This document shows positions 17,810 through 27,743 of a DNA stretch of 64,000 nucleotides, in pieces. How positions within the stretch are numbered: the first letter of the stretch is position 1; each line of letters opens with the position of its first letter. Position numbers and translations under genes: made by a program. The notes under the pieces were generated by a model. It was not told the origin of the DNA. It saw only the letters and a program-made list of their open reading frames with translations, and did not search any database. The stretch lies in the NCBI GenBank assembly GCA_964473525.1, contig CAYYPK010000012.1, positions 62,001-126,000 of the forward strand. The letters run 5' to 3'. The DNA comes from GCA-2687025 sp964473525 (GTDB lineage: Bacteria; Poribacteria; WGA-4E; GCA-2687025).

Positions 17810-19219
17810 ATGCCCGCCGTCTCTGCACAGGGGGATCATCCTATGTCGGCAGATACCAGGATTCAGCAGTACGCGGACGCGACCGCCCAGATGATTGAGG
17901 GACGATTCAACGTGCCCATCTCGGCGGAAGGCGATGATGTCGTTGGTCGGTTAGGAGGCAATCTCGCCGAGCTGGGCCGCACCCTCGATCGCCGATTCAG
18001 CGAGATCCAGAGCCTCGGCCAGGTAACTGAGCAGGCCAATGCGGGTCTACTGCTGGACGAGGTTCTGACCCACGTGTATGAAGCGTTCCGCGCCGTCATT
18101 CCGTACGACCGCATCGGCTTCTCGCTCTTGGAGGACGACGGAGGCTCTGTTCGCGCGCGCTGGGCGAGGTCCGAATCGCCCTCCATGAAGATTGTGCAGG
18201 GCTTCGCGCAGCCGTTGGCGGGAAGCAGCCTCCAACGGATTATCGACACCGGGGAACCCCGCATCCTGAACGACCTCGTAGGCTATCTAGCGGAACATCC
18301 CAAGTCGGCGTCGACGAAGCTCATCGTCGAGGAAGGCATGCGGTCTAGCCTCACATGTCCGCTGGTGGTCAAAGGCCGCCCCATTGGGTTCATGTTCTTC
18401 TCGAGCATGCAGCCCGGGACGTATGAACATGCGCACCGCGAAGTGTTCATGCAGATCGCGGGACAGTTGGCGCTCATCGTCGAGAAAAGCAGGCTCTACC
18501 AGCAACTCGTGGAGCTCAACGAGCTCAAGGACACGTTCCTCGGCGCCGCGGCGCATGACCTGCGGTCTCCGTTGTCCGCCATACAGGGGTTCCTCGACCT
18601 GATGCTCATGGGCGTGGTTGGGGAGCTCACCGAACAGCAGACGGACCTCATGGGCCGCATGCGCCGGTCTAGCGAAGGCATGCTGCGCCTCATCAACGAC
18701 TTGCTCGACGTTGCGGCCATTGAGTCCGGCAAGCTGCGTATGGATATGGTCGTGATGGACCCAACGGCGTGTCTGGAGGAGTGCGTTGGATCCGCAAAGG
18801 CGCTGGCCCAAGCGAAAGACATCACTGTAACGCTCACGACAGAAGGCTCCCTCCCAAGCGTCCCCATGGACCCTCAGCGCATCGAGCAGGTCATGACGAA
18901 CCTCGTCACGAACGCAATCAAGTTCTCAGAGTCGCGAACGACAATTCGGCTCCACGCCGCCGCCAGCTCTGCAGGCGTCGTCGTGTCCGTCGCCGATGAG
19001 GGGCAGGGCATCCCGGAAGACGAACTCCCACAGCTTTTCAAGGACTTCGCACGTACGAGTGTGCGCCCAACCGCAGGCGAATCGAGCACGGGCCTGGGCC
19101 TCGCCATCGTAAAGCGCATCGTCGAGGCACACGGTGGTGAGGTAGGAGTCGAAAGCCGCGAAGGCGAGGGGGCGACGTTCAGTTTCACGCTGCCGACGCT
19201 GTCTGGAGCCAACGACTAA
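17810..19219 (+). CDS. Soluble GAF-domain sensor histidine kinase
   Basis: A 469-residue kinase. A short HAMP-like stretch (residues about 25-60) precedes a GAF domain (about 70-220, with VIPYDRIGFSLLEDDGG). A HisKA dimerisation domain follows with phospho-acceptor His249 in GAAAHDLRSPLSAIQGF. The HATPase domain has an N box (QVMTNLVTNAIKFSE), G1 (VSVADEGQGIPEDEL) and G2 (STGLGLAIVKRIVEAHGG). No transmembrane helix is present, so it senses an intracellular signal. AGGAGAGGAGA immediately precedes the chosen ATG; a second ATG lies 33 bases downstream. No response regulator is adjacent, so the partner is unknown. Confidence 0.9.
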   Translation: MPAVSAQGDHPMSADTRIQQYADATAQMIEGRFNVPISAEGDDVVGRLGGNLAELGRTLDRRFSEIQSLGQVTEQANAGLLLDEVLTHVYEAFRAVIPYDRIGFSLLEDDGGSVRARWARSESPSMKIVQGFAQPLAGSSLQRIIDTGEPRILNDLVGYLAEHPKSASTKLIVEEGMRSSLTCPLVVKGRPIGFMFFSSMQPGTYEHAHREVFMQIAGQLALIVEKSRLYQQLVELNELKDTFLGAAAHDLRSPLSAIQGFLDLMLMGVVGELTEQQTDLMGRMRRSSEGMLRLINDLLDVAAIESGKLRMDMVVMDPTACLEECVGSAKALAQAKDITVTLTTEGSLPSVPMDPQRIEQVMTNLVTNAIKFSESRTTIRLHAAASSAGVVVSVADEGQGIPEDELPQLFKDFARTSVRPTAGESSTGLGLAIVKRIVEAHGGEVGVESREGEGATFSFTLPTLSGAND

Positions 19220-19456
19220 CGCTCAGGCCTCGCTCGGCGCCAGTCTCCCTCGAAGATGTCGGTGTCGCCAATCACGCGCTGCGGCCGCTTCCTCTCGGCA
19301 CGAAGACCGGCATATGCAATCGTATGCCGGCGCAAGGCAGAAGCCGCCTGCGCCGTTCTGCGTTGCGTCCGTCTGTCTTCACAGGGGTTAGTTGGCGTAG
19401 TAGAACACTGGTGGCTACCCCGCCGCTGTTGACTCGGTCGGATCCGCAGGACTTGC

Positions 19457-19990
19457 ATGGCACCCAATAGCGAACACGCATGGGCGACGACAACCCTCCG
19501 CCCCCACCAGGCAGCCGCCCTGGAGGAGATGGAATCTCTCCTAGCGCGCGAGGCGGTGAAGCGCCCGATAGCGTTCGTAGGTGACTTCGGCGCGGGCAAG
19601 ACGACGCTCGCGCGCTACTGGCTAGCCCGGCACTTCACAGAGCCAGAGAAGCACTACCTCGCCCTCGGCGACACCCTCACACGCGCGCTGATGGAAGACG
19701 CTCCCATCGAGACGTACGCCGATCACCCGGCTAAGGCGAAGGTGGCGCTGCGCCTCGCGCTGGACACGGCGTTGGAGGAAGCGTTCGCGGAGGGAGACGC
19801 CGTCGTCGTAGACTCGATTGAGGTGCTCATCGAATACGACATCCCGCTGCTGACGCTACTGGAGCCGTACGTGCGCGCCGGCAAGGTTGCGGTTGTGTGC
19901 ATCCCGGAGAGCCCTCGCCACGGGTTCTCGTTTGACTTCCCTGCCTTCCAGTGTTACCCGATTCCCGTGGACGCTGATCCACCCGGCTAG
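19457..19990 (+). CDS. Small P-loop ATPase, BrxF-like
   Basis: A 177-residue P-loop protein: Walker A GDFGAGKTT (residues 42-50) and a Walker B-like strand AVVVDSIEVL (115-124) followed by EYDIPLLTLLEPYVRAGKVAVVCIP. The size and the DSIEVL block resemble the small ATPase BrxF of type 3 BREX phage defence as I remember it, but no other BREX gene is in this window. General AAA/STAND membership is the safer statement. It ends 11 bases before a ComEA-like gene, so the two are probably co-transcribed. Confidence 0.6.
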   Translation: MAPNSEHAWATTTLRPHQAAALEEMESLLAREAVKRPIAFVGDFGAGKTTLARYWLARHFTEPEKHYLALGDTLTRALMEDAPIETYADHPAKAKVALRLALDTALEEAFAEGDAVVVDSIEVLIEYDIPLLTLLEPYVRAGKVAVVCIPESPRHGFSFDFPAFQCYPIPVDADPPG

Positions 19991-20001
19991 CGCGCCCGTC
20001 G

Positions 20002-20496
20002 ATGAACCCGAGCGAGTCCATGTCCCTGGACAACACATTCACCAAGGGCGAGCAGAGCATCATCGTCGCCCTGACGGTGGTGACCCTTGTGGGGTGTGTC
20101 GTCACGATAGCCCGGCGGACGCGCCCAGAGTGGTTCATGGGTGAACCGACGTTCATCGCGGAGCCGCGCCCGGAGAACGCGCCGAACGGGCAGTGGGCGG
20201 ACGGGCCGACCCCCGACGAGACGTTCACGCCCGCGAGCGAGGAACACCCCATCGACCTGAACACCGCGACGCCAGCGGCGTTGAGGACGTTGCCGGGCGT
20301 GGGCATGGTCCTGGCGACACGCATCATCGAATACAGGACGGACAACGACGGCTTCAAGACTCTGGGCGAACTCACCGAGGTGAAAGGCATCGGCGAAAAG
20401 CGCATGGAGGCCATCCGACCCCTAGTGCGCATCGACGGGCGGATTGACCAGCGGATCGCGCCTGCCGATGAACCCGCCGGTAGTCCGAGCCGATAG
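20002..20496 (+). CDS. comEA: ComEA-like helix-hairpin-helix protein
   Basis: A 164-residue protein with one N-terminal transmembrane helix (about 18-38, QSIIVALTVVTLVGCVVTIA), a Pro/Glu-rich linker, and a C-terminal double helix-hairpin-helix domain. The latter reads IDLNTATPAALRTLPGVG, then GFKTLGELTEVKGIGEKR, the ComEA signature that binds double-stranded DNA without sequence preference. In competent bacteria ComEA captures DNA at the outer face of the membrane. No other competence gene is in the window. The neighbouring giant surface protein might be unrelated. Confidence 0.85.
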   Translation: MNPSESMSLDNTFTKGEQSIIVALTVVTLVGCVVTIARRTRPEWFMGEPTFIAEPRPENAPNGQWADGPTPDETFTPASEEHPIDLNTATPAALRTLPGVGMVLATRIIEYRTDNDGFKTLGELTEVKGIGEKRMEAIRPLVRIDGRIDQRIAPADEPAGSPSR

Positions 20497-20563
20497 AAGA
20501 GTGTAGAATGCAGTTTGGCCGGAGCAACCGGAGACTGTGGTGGCAGATGTTGGGAGCGTGCAT

Positions 20564-23500
20564 GTGAACGGTCAGGCGCCCGGAACCCGCAGTGGCATGG
20601 CCTCGATTCTGTCGACGCTCGTCCTGCTTGCCGTCCTACATACGCCGAGCTTCGCCGCGCCGACCCTCGAGCTGGAGTCGCCGAGCCCGCTGCTCGACGT
20701 CGGCGATGTCTTCTCGGTCAGCGTCTTCGCGAGCGACATTGCCCCCCTCTTCGGCGCGTCCTTCAAGCTGACCTTCGACGACACGCAGATGGACTTCGTG
20801 GACATCACGCCGGGCGACCTGTTCCTGTTCAGGTCCAACGGGCTGCCCTTGGTGAGCGTGCTTGAGAGCGGCACGACGCTAGCCGTGTCCATCAGTCGCG
20901 CCGTGGGCGATAGCCCCCTGTCCCGCGACGGTTCCGTGGTGGATATGCGCTTCCGCGCGCTGACGCCCGGCATTGCCGTTGTCGACGTGGACCCGTCGAC
21001 CGTCGTGCTCGTCACGAAAGAGGGCGTCCCGATCCCCGACGCGGAAGCCGTCACGACGGCGCCTCTACGCGTGAGCGTGGGCGACGGACTCATCCTCAGC
21101 CGCGCCGACGGCTCCGTAGGCAGCCAGACGCTAGCATCCGCCGCCGGGTATGAGCCGCGGGAGGACATCCAGTTCTTCTTCAACGACGAGCCGCTTCTTC
21201 CTCTCGCGAAGGCCGGCATCGACGGCGACATCCTCCACTTCCCGATAGACATTCCGCTGATACCAGGCGGCGAGCAGGAGATACGCGCCGAGGGGCAGAT
21301 TTCAGGCCGCCTCTACACCGCGCTCTTCACGATCACGCCGCGCATCATCCAGTTTGCTCCGTTCATCGCGGGGCCGGGCGACTCTATCCACCTTACGCAC
21401 GACGGTCTGTCGCGCGTCACCATCGGCCCCGGCGACACTGCTCTGTTCGTAGGAGACGGCTTCTCGGCGGAGGAGGGGCTGCAGTTCCAGGTTGGCGGCT
21501 CGCCGGTGCAGAGCGTGTTAGTCGGCGACAAGGCCTCCGTCCTCGGTGAAGTGTCCGCTCAGGTGATCTTGCCGTCAGACCTCGTCGGAGGGGTAGCGGA
21601 TATCGCTATCGACGGTCGCACTTCGCGTAGCACGGCGACCGGCCTCGGCGCAGCGGCCGTGGTACCACGCATCCTGTCTGTCAGCCCAGCGTCAGGCGGT
21701 CTCGACTCGCGTGTGCAGATCACCGCAAGTGGGTTCGTCGCGGACGATCTTGTCGATCTGAGCTACGACGGAATCGCCGTAGCTGATGCGAGCGGGGCAG
21801 CCGCTAGCACGCGAGGCACGGTGCGCGCGAATCTCATCGTTACCGCGGATCTCGTGAAGCGTAGCGTCTTCGGCGCTGTTCCGATCGTGCTGAGTGGCTC
21901 TATGGGCGCGGCATCGGGCGCGCCTTTCGTCTACACGCCCGTAGCGTCCATCACGGAGGTCATCACCGCGGACGGCGACACGGAAATCGAGCCGGGCGAG
22001 GAAGTGCGCGTGACGGGCATCGGCTTCGTGGCTGGACACGCGGCGGTGGCGCAGTTCGCCGGCGTGAACGTGAACACCTCCGGCGCCCCCGCGGACGAGG
22101 AAGGCGCGCTGGACGTCACGTTCGTCACGCCGAAGCTGCCCGCGAACACCTACGAGCTCATCGTGCAGGCAGGGACGACATCGGCGTCCTACTCAGGCAT
22201 CAGGGTCACAGGCGTTATCACACGCGCTGAGATGGAGGGTGGCTCCACCAAGAACATCGGCGCGCTCGGAACCCTCCTCGCCGTCGAGGGGGCGGGCTTC
22301 GACGCGGACGCTGACGTCTCGTTCGATATCGGCTCCGTGACAGATGTCTACACGACACATACAGCCCCGGATGGCACGTTCGTAGCGGGCATTCTGCTGC
22401 CGGAGCTCCCTGTCGATCTGCCGGATGGAACGGGTGAAGTGGCGCTCGTCGCGCGCGATCGGCGCAACGTCGCGCAGGTTCCGCTGTTCATCTCCAGCCC
22501 CAGCGTCGACTCGCTGCTGACCGCCGAGGTGCGTGTATCCCCGGCGACCGCCGCGCCTGGCGAGGTCATTACCATCAGCGGCACGGGCTACGCTCCTGGT
22601 TTCAACGTCGGTCGCTTGCTGCTGGACTCGCTCGCGCAGAATCGCGTCAGTTCCTTCACGCTGCCCGTGGATATCGTGACGGCGGGTACGTTGGCGTTGG
22701 ACGGCATCCTCACAGACGCGAACGGCGTGTTCGAGGCGCGTGTGACGTTGCCGCTTATCAGCGGCACGGACGCCCGATCAGGCGCCAAGGAGATCATGAC
22801 GGAATTCCCGAAGACGCCGAACATCCTCCTTCCCGCCATCGCGACCGACTTCGAGACGAAGCCCTCTCTGGATCTGCTCAACCTCGATGGCGACACTGTG
22901 ACGGTCGCATCGCCGAACGACAGCATCGTCATCCGCGCCGCTGGCTTCCTGCCCTTCGAGAGCGTCCGGGCGCGCATCGGGCAGGACATCATTAGCGTGG
23001 CGCAGATCGCGGACTCCTTCGGACGCATCCTGGCGGCACAGATATTCATACCGAACACGGCGGGTGGCGACGTCGTCATCACCGTCGATGGGTTGCAGTC
23101 GCTTGTGTCGGTGGACGCGCCGATTCGCATCGTCCCGGAGTTGGAACTGCTGTCGCCCGCCGCCGGGACCGTCGTGAATTCCGGTGGCCTCCTGACCGTC
23201 CGCGGCCACGGCTTCCCCGATGGACCCGTCTCCTTCTTCCTTGGCGACCAACGGGTGCACGAAACGCTTTCAGTGAACTCCCTCGGTGGGTTCTTCATCG
23301 CCAGCCTCATCGGCTTCTCTGGCGCTCTTCCCGACGAGTCAGCGGTACGCGCACAGGTTGCGGATGTCTCCGCCACTACTGTCGGCACGCTAAGGTTCGT
23401 GCCCACGGACCTCACCTTGCGACCCGCCGTCGGCAAGGCGGGCGATACCGTTCGCGTCACTGGCGCCAACGGAGACACTGTTCGCTTCAACGAGGTGGAA

Positions 23501-25885
23501 ACCCCGCTCATCACCTCCTTTGTCACCGTGCTGAGGAACACGACGGTGGTGAACGGCCTCACTCAGGGCGAATTCTCCGTTCCGCCGATGGCGGGCGGAG
23601 AGTACGAAGTCACCATCGGCACGCTGCCCGACGACTTCGTGCTACCCGTGTTCACCGTCCAGCCAACTATGTCGATTGCGCCGGATCGCCTCCGCGTGGG
23701 AGAGCCGCTGTTCGTCTCTGGCGCCGGGTTCGGCACGGACGGAGCCTCTGTATCCATCAGTGTTGGCGGGGCGCGGACACCCGTCGTGGTTCCGACGACG
23801 ACGAGTGGGCGATTCAGCGCCGAGTTCCCGATGCCCCGCACGCCCGGCGGCCCGACACAGGTGACCGTGACAGACCAGACCCGCGTGCTGAGCGCGCCTG
23901 TCGAGGTGGTAGCAGACGTCACAGGTGTAGAGCTCGATCCGGCCGTTGCGGTGGAAGGTCGCGCGCCCGTCGGCAGCGACGTTCGCATTCTCGCGGTGGG
24001 CTTCGGTCCCTCGGAGGAGCTGGAAGTGAGCGTCGCGTCACAGCCTGTCGAATTTCGCCGTAGCCCGACGAGCGGAACCGACGGCAGCGTGGACGTTACG
24101 GTCGCAATACCGGCCACGACGGCCGGGCGACACACCGTGCAGGTCATGGGTAAGACGTCAGGCCTCTCGTCAGTCATCGCGGACGCCATCGACATCCTGC
24201 CGACGATGGACGCGCCAAGACCCAGCCGAGGCGCGGTCGGCACGGCAGTGATCCTGACGGGGACGGGCTTCGGGCCGGGCGAGAACATCCTCCTCGAGAT
24301 GGGGTCGGAGCTACTAGGCGAGACGACGAGCGAGAACGACGGCACGTTCGCTGCCGAAGTCCTGCTGACCGTAGCCGTGCCGGACAGCATCTACGACATG
24401 AAGGCGATTGGTTCAGTGTCTGGCGCGGAAGCGCTGCTCCTAGGAGCGTTCGACTACACGGACAGCAAAGCGCCAGCCATCGAGACTGTCGATGTGACGC
24501 TCAGCAACGACCCGCTGGAAATCGGCGACACGATCACGGTCAGCGTCCTCCAGGCGATGGACTATGACTCCATCACGGAGGCGACCTTCACAATCGGCGA
24601 CCTGACCGGCCCTCTCATGGACGATGACGGCGACCTCATGTGGGAGGGCGTCGCCCCCGTCGTGACGGGTCTCAGCATGGTGGCTGTCGCTGTCGAAGTG
24701 TCGCTCGTGGACCTCGCGGGCAACCAGGCGAAGCGCACCGCGACGACCCGCGTCACGGTAGACACGACCGCCGAGTTTGCGAACATCAACGTCGAGGTGC
24801 AGAACATCGTCGCTCCTGGGCAGTCCGTCGTCGTGAGCGGCGAAGCGCTGTCGGGCGGCACAGCGACCTTCAGCATCGACAGCATCGTCGACGATGTCGT
24901 CATGGAGGAGACGGAAGCCGGGATTTACACGGGCAGCTACGTCGCCCGCGCGGGCGACCTGACGGATCGCGCGGCGGTCACTATCTCCTTCGTTGACGTT
25001 ACGGGCAAGACGGTTCTGCTGGATTCCGGGCAGCGTGTAGCCATCGACGGCGTGGCGGAAATCACGGGTGTAGAGGTCGTAGGCAGTCCGGCGCGCGTTG
25101 GGGACCGGGTAATCTTCCGCGTCACGGCGGAGCGCGGAGGCGCCGCGCTACTAACGGTTCCAGGCATGTTCGAGGATGTGCCGGCGCGCGAATCAGTGTC
25201 TGGCACATACACGTACACGCACACGGTGGAGCGACAGGCGCCACTCGCGGATTCCCCCGTGCAGGTTACATTTGTAGACGCCCTCGAGAACGTCGCGCAG
25301 GACGCCTCGCAGACGGTTAGCATCTCCCGACCCGCGGAGCTGACGATCCGATTGGTGAAGGGGCTGAACGTCGTCTCGATACCGGTGCAGGACACACGTC
25401 TATCGAATGCGAGCGATGTGCTGGATCTCCTCGGTCCAGACGCCACGTTCGTCATCGCCTACGACGCTGGCGCCGGCCGGTTTGTGCGCTACGGCCGCGA
25501 TCTGCCAACGACAAGCCGCGCCAACGTGCCTATCCTGGGCGGGATGGGATACATCGTCATCACCGCCGCGCCGGCGGAGATGACAGTCACGGGGGAGGGT
25601 TGGCCGGCCGACTCGCTCGACCTGACGCCGGGGCTGAACATCGTCGGTCTAACGCGCGCGGACCCGACCCTGACGCATCTGGGAGACTTCGCGGCGCGTA
25701 TAGGCGCGGACCTTCAGCAGGCGCTCGCCCTCGATCCCCAGACGGGTCGCTTCGTGAGCTACCTCGCCGCGGCGACGGGGGGCACGCCCAACGACGTTGA
25801 GCTGACGCCGGGGATGGGATACGTCCTGATCCTCCGCAACCGACACGTGCTCGTCCTCGACGGCCCGCCGCCGCTGGAGCCGTAA
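20564..25885 (+). CDS. Giant exported protein: cohesin-like domain, IPT/TIG repeats, C-terminal twin module
   Basis: About 1,773 residues. GTG at 20564 is preferred because GGGAG lies seven bases upstream; an ATG at 20597 is the alternative. The signal peptide is MASILSTLVLLAVLHTPSFA. A cohesin-like domain follows (GDVFSVSVFASDIAPLFGAS, SFKLTFDDTQMDFVDI). Then come roughly a dozen IPT/TIG-type beta-sandwich units, each opening like PxxGxxGxxVxxxGxGF (for example RPSRGAVGTAVILTGTGFGP). Ig-like units lie at about 1,300-1,560. The C-terminus has two copies of a roughly 90-residue module (LVKGLNVVSIPVQD and LTPGLNIVGLTRAD, each ending GMGYIVI or GMGYVLI). It is probably surface-attached and adhesive. 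No dockerin or LPXTG is seen. Confidence 0.85.
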   Translation: MNGQAPGTRSGMASILSTLVLLAVLHTPSFAAPTLELESPSPLLDVGDVFSVSVFASDIAPLFGASFKLTFDDTQMDFVDITPGDLFLFRSNGLPLVSVLESGTTLAVSISRAVGDSPLSRDGSVVDMRFRALTPGIAVVDVDPSTVVLVTKEGVPIPDAEAVTTAPLRVSVGDGLILSRADGSVGSQTLASAAGYEPREDIQFFFNDEPLLPLAKAGIDGDILHFPIDIPLIPGGEQEIRAEGQISGRLYTALFTITPRIIQFAPFIAGPGDSIHLTHDGLSRVTIGPGDTALFVGDGFSAEEGLQFQVGGSPVQSVLVGDKASVLGEVSAQVILPSDLVGGVADIAIDGRTSRSTATGLGAAAVVPRILSVSPASGGLDSRVQITASGFVADDLVDLSYDGIAVADASGAAASTRGTVRANLIVTADLVKRSVFGAVPIVLSGSMGAASGAPFVYTPVASITEVITADGDTEIEPGEEVRVTGIGFVAGHAAVAQFAGVNVNTSGAPADEEGALDVTFVTPKLPANTYELIVQAGTTSASYSGIRVTGVITRAEMEGGSTKNIGALGTLLAVEGAGFDADADVSFDIGSVTDVYTTHTAPDGTFVAGILLPELPVDLPDGTGEVALVARDRRNVAQVPLFISSPSVDSLLTAEVRVSPATAAPGEVITISGTGYAPGFNVGRLLLDSLAQNRVSSFTLPVDIVTAGTLALDGILTDANGVFEARVTLPLISGTDARSGAKEIMTEFPKTPNILLPAIATDFETKPSLDLLNLDGDTVTVASPNDSIVIRAAGFLPFESVRARIGQDIISVAQIADSFGRILAAQIFIPNTAGGDVVITVDGLQSLVSVDAPIRIVPELELLSPAAGTVVNSGGLLTVRGHGFPDGPVSFFLGDQRVHETLSVNSLGGFFIASLIGFSGALPDESAVRAQVADVSATTVGTLRFVPTDLTLRPAVGKAGDTVRVTGANGDTVRFNEVETPLITSFVTVLRNTTVVNGLTQGEFSVPPMAGGEYEVTIGTLPDDFVLPVFTVQPTMSIAPDRLRVGEPLFVSGAGFGTDGASVSISVGGARTPVVVPTTTSGRFSAEFPMPRTPGGPTQVTVTDQTRVLSAPVEVVADVTGVELDPAVAVEGRAPVGSDVRILAVGFGPSEELEVSVASQPVEFRRSPTSGTDGSVDVTVAIPATTAGRHTVQVMGKTSGLSSVIADAIDILPTMDAPRPSRGAVGTAVILTGTGFGPGENILLEMGSELLGETTSENDGTFAAEVLLTVAVPDSIYDMKAIGSVSGAEALLLGAFDYTDSKAPAIETVDVTLSNDPLEIGDTITVSVLQAMDYDSITEATFTIGDLTGPLMDDDGDLMWEGVAPVVTGLSMVAVAVEVSLVDLAGNQAKRTATTRVTVDTTAEFANINVEVQNIVAPGQSVVVSGEALSGGTATFSIDSIVDDVVMEETEAGIYTGSYVARAGDLTDRAAVTISFVDVTGKTVLLDSGQRVAIDGVAEITGVEVVGSPARVGDRVIFRVTAERGGAALLTVPGMFEDVPARESVSGTYTYTHTVERQAPLADSPVQVTFVDALENVAQDASQTVSISRPAELTIRLVKGLNVVSIPVQDTRLSNASDVLDLLGPDATFVIAYDAGAGRFVRYGRDLPTTSRANVPILGGMGYIVITAAPAEMTVTGEGWPADSLDLTPGLNIVGLTRADPTLTHLGDFAARIGADLQQALALDPQTGRFVSYLAAATGGTPNDVELTPGMGYVLILRNRHVLVLDGPPPLEP

Positions 25886-25915
25886 TCGAGCAGGATCGGC
25901 GTCGTGGTGGCACAA

Positions 25916-25952
25916 CCCCCATCCTAGCCTTCCCCCTGGTAAGGGGGAAGGA
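25916..25952. repeat. Hairpin repeat, family A copy 1 (possible bidirectional terminator)
   Basis: A perfect 10-bp stem CCTTCCCCCT / AGGGGGAAGG with a four-base loop at 25928-25951, preceded by CATCCTAG. It sits between two convergent genes, the position expected of a bidirectional terminator, although no T-run follows. Near-identical elements occur at 53168 and 55582. Confidence 0.8.
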
Positions 25953-26000
25953 ACTCAATCAGGCCAGCGAGACTGACGGGCGTTGTGGCGGGGCGTCGGA

Positions 26001-27731
26001 TCAGTCGCCGCTTGTACACTCGGCGCGCAGCCACTCCAGGTCTTTGCCGTGCTCGGCTAGGTGGGTCATGCCGTTCGCCTCGTAGACCTCGGCGAAGGCG
26101 TCAAACGCCTGCTCACGATCGTCGGGCAGCAGCCATGCCTGCCCTGTTTCGTCCGCTCGGGCTCGGAGTTCGTCCCACCGCAGTAGCGTCACGTAGGACA
26201 CGGGCAAGTTCGCCACGGCGACGCGCGCGGCCATGTCCTCAACCCCTTCGACAGCCAGCGCCGCCGCTTCCATATGCCGGGCCGATTCCAGCAGCAGATC
26301 CGCCGTCAGGAACGCCGCGTCGTGACCGCTGAAGCAGCCGATGGATTCATCCGCCGCCTTCGCCGAGGCGACGACGCTCTTCAGGTGCGCGTCGATGTGC
26401 GGCGCCGCGTGACCGAAGTACTCGTCCAGGAACTCGCGGATCAGCGCGTGGTCGTCCTGATACGGATCCCACAGTAGCTTCGCGAGCACCCACGCGCGCA
26501 TCTCCGCCATCTCGGAGCCGTACGACTGGTACGCCCCCTGCTCGAAGATGCCCTTTACGCCATGCTCGACGAAGAAGCGGATGTTGTCGCCGAGGACGTA
26601 GTAGTTCGGGTGCGGCTGCACGTAGTGGCGGAAGTCGGTCGTGTAGTCCCAGATGTACAGCCGGTCGCATATCTTCGACCAGCCAACGATGTCGTCACGG
26701 AAGGTCCGGTTGCTGTCGTGCGTGAGAGGCTCCGCGAAGTTGCACTCGATGCTGCACAGCCGGACGATGACGTTGTCGCGGGGCTTCACGAGCTTCGGCG
26801 GCTTCCGCGTGTATTGGTACGCCAGCGTAGATACGGCTACGTGAGGGAACTCGTCCTCGATAGCCTCGGCGACGGCGTTCACGAAGCGGAGCATCGTCCC
26901 GGCGTGGCCGCCCTCTTCCTCGTCGACGGCAGCGCAGTGCTCACACGTACACGCGCCGTGCCAGTCGTTCTGCGACACGGAGATGATCGTCGCCTCGGGC
27001 GACTCGCGCAGCCACTGCTCGACCTTCCGGATGGTGAATGCCAGCAGTTCGTCGTTCGTGAGGCACAACTGCGCGCGGTCGTGCTTCCGCTCGCCCTCGA
27101 TCTCGGAGTACCACTCGGGGTGTTCCTCGAAGTGCTCGTCCGGCGGCACGAGGGGGAAGAACGTGTGTACGAACCCCTTGTACGTGTGGTGTCCGCCGCG
27201 CGCCTCGTCGGTGCGCACGGAGTTGCCGTTGGACTTGTTGCGCACTGCCCAGTCGCCGTCGAAGGCGTCGTACCAGAACGACTCTCGGTACTCGAGGATC
27301 GGGACAAAGCGCTCGTCGATGTCGTCGATCTCGACGCGCTCAGTTTTGGGAATGTGGCTCACCTTCGAGGACCACCACCGGCAGCCGAGATCGTCCTCGA
27401 GGAACGTGTACACCGCGTACAGCGTGCCTCGTGGCGCGCCTGCGTCGCCAGTGAGTATCAGGTCGGACCCAACGACCCGGATGAGGATGCCTTCATGACC
27501 GAGGCCGTCGAGCGCCTCGGCGGGAAGCCCTGCTTCCACGGCGGCGCTTGCCCCAACGGCGATGCGCCGCGCGTCTCCGGCGTTCGCTGGCAACACGACC
27601 TCGAACTCAGCCCCGCTGATCTCACCCAGCACGCGCGACAATTCATGCGCCGCGTGCTTCTCTGGCTCCGACGCCTCGCGCGCAAGGGTGATGACGTACT
27701 CCGTCGCGCCTGCGTCGGCGAGTAGCAGCAT
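26001..27731 (-). CDS. DUF4838 domain-containing protein
   Basis: A 576-residue protein of the DUF4838 family, found in polysaccharide-degrading and uncultured bacteria and thought to be glycoside-hydrolase related. The N-terminal 120 residues form a GH20-like accessory domain (EKHAAHELSRVLGEISGAEF, GTLYAVYTFLEDDLGCRWW). The central barrel holds the family signature SVSQNDWHGACTCEHC, followed by FVNAVAEAIEDEFPHVAVSTLAYQ and IYIWDYTTDF-like segments. There is no signal peptide, so it is cytoplasmic. AGGAGAG precedes the ATG. It begins 12 bases after the medium-chain dehydrogenase, so the two form an operon, likely for sugar processing. The catalytic residues are not established. Confidence 0.8.
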   Translation of the reverse strand: MLLLADAGATEYVITLAREASEPEKHAAHELSRVLGEISGAEFEVVLPANAGDARRIAVGASAAVEAGLPAEALDGLGHEGILIRVVGSDLILTGDAGAPRGTLYAVYTFLEDDLGCRWWSSKVSHIPKTERVEIDDIDERFVPILEYRESFWYDAFDGDWAVRNKSNGNSVRTDEARGGHHTYKGFVHTFFPLVPPDEHFEEHPEWYSEIEGERKHDRAQLCLTNDELLAFTIRKVEQWLRESPEATIISVSQNDWHGACTCEHCAAVDEEEGGHAGTMLRFVNAVAEAIEDEFPHVAVSTLAYQYTRKPPKLVKPRDNVIVRLCSIECNFAEPLTHDSNRTFRDDIVGWSKICDRLYIWDYTTDFRHYVQPHPNYYVLGDNIRFFVEHGVKGIFEQGAYQSYGSEMAEMRAWVLAKLLWDPYQDDHALIREFLDEYFGHAAPHIDAHLKSVVASAKAADESIGCFSGHDAAFLTADLLLESARHMEAAALAVEGVEDMAARVAVANLPVSYVTLLRWDELRARADETGQAWLLPDDREQAFDAFAEVYEANGMTHLAEHGKDLEWLRAECTSGD

Positions 27732-27743
27732 ATCGGACTCTCC

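Noticed and set aside
19457..20496. A BREX defence locus
   Set aside because: Only a BrxF-like ATPase is seen; no methyltransferase, PglZ or BrxC-type gene is present in the window.
22588..23562. Long minus-strand frame of 324 codons
   Set aside because: Antisense to the giant IPT protein, rich in Ser, Thr and Pro as expected of shadow frames at high GC, with no family-like sequence or ribosome site.
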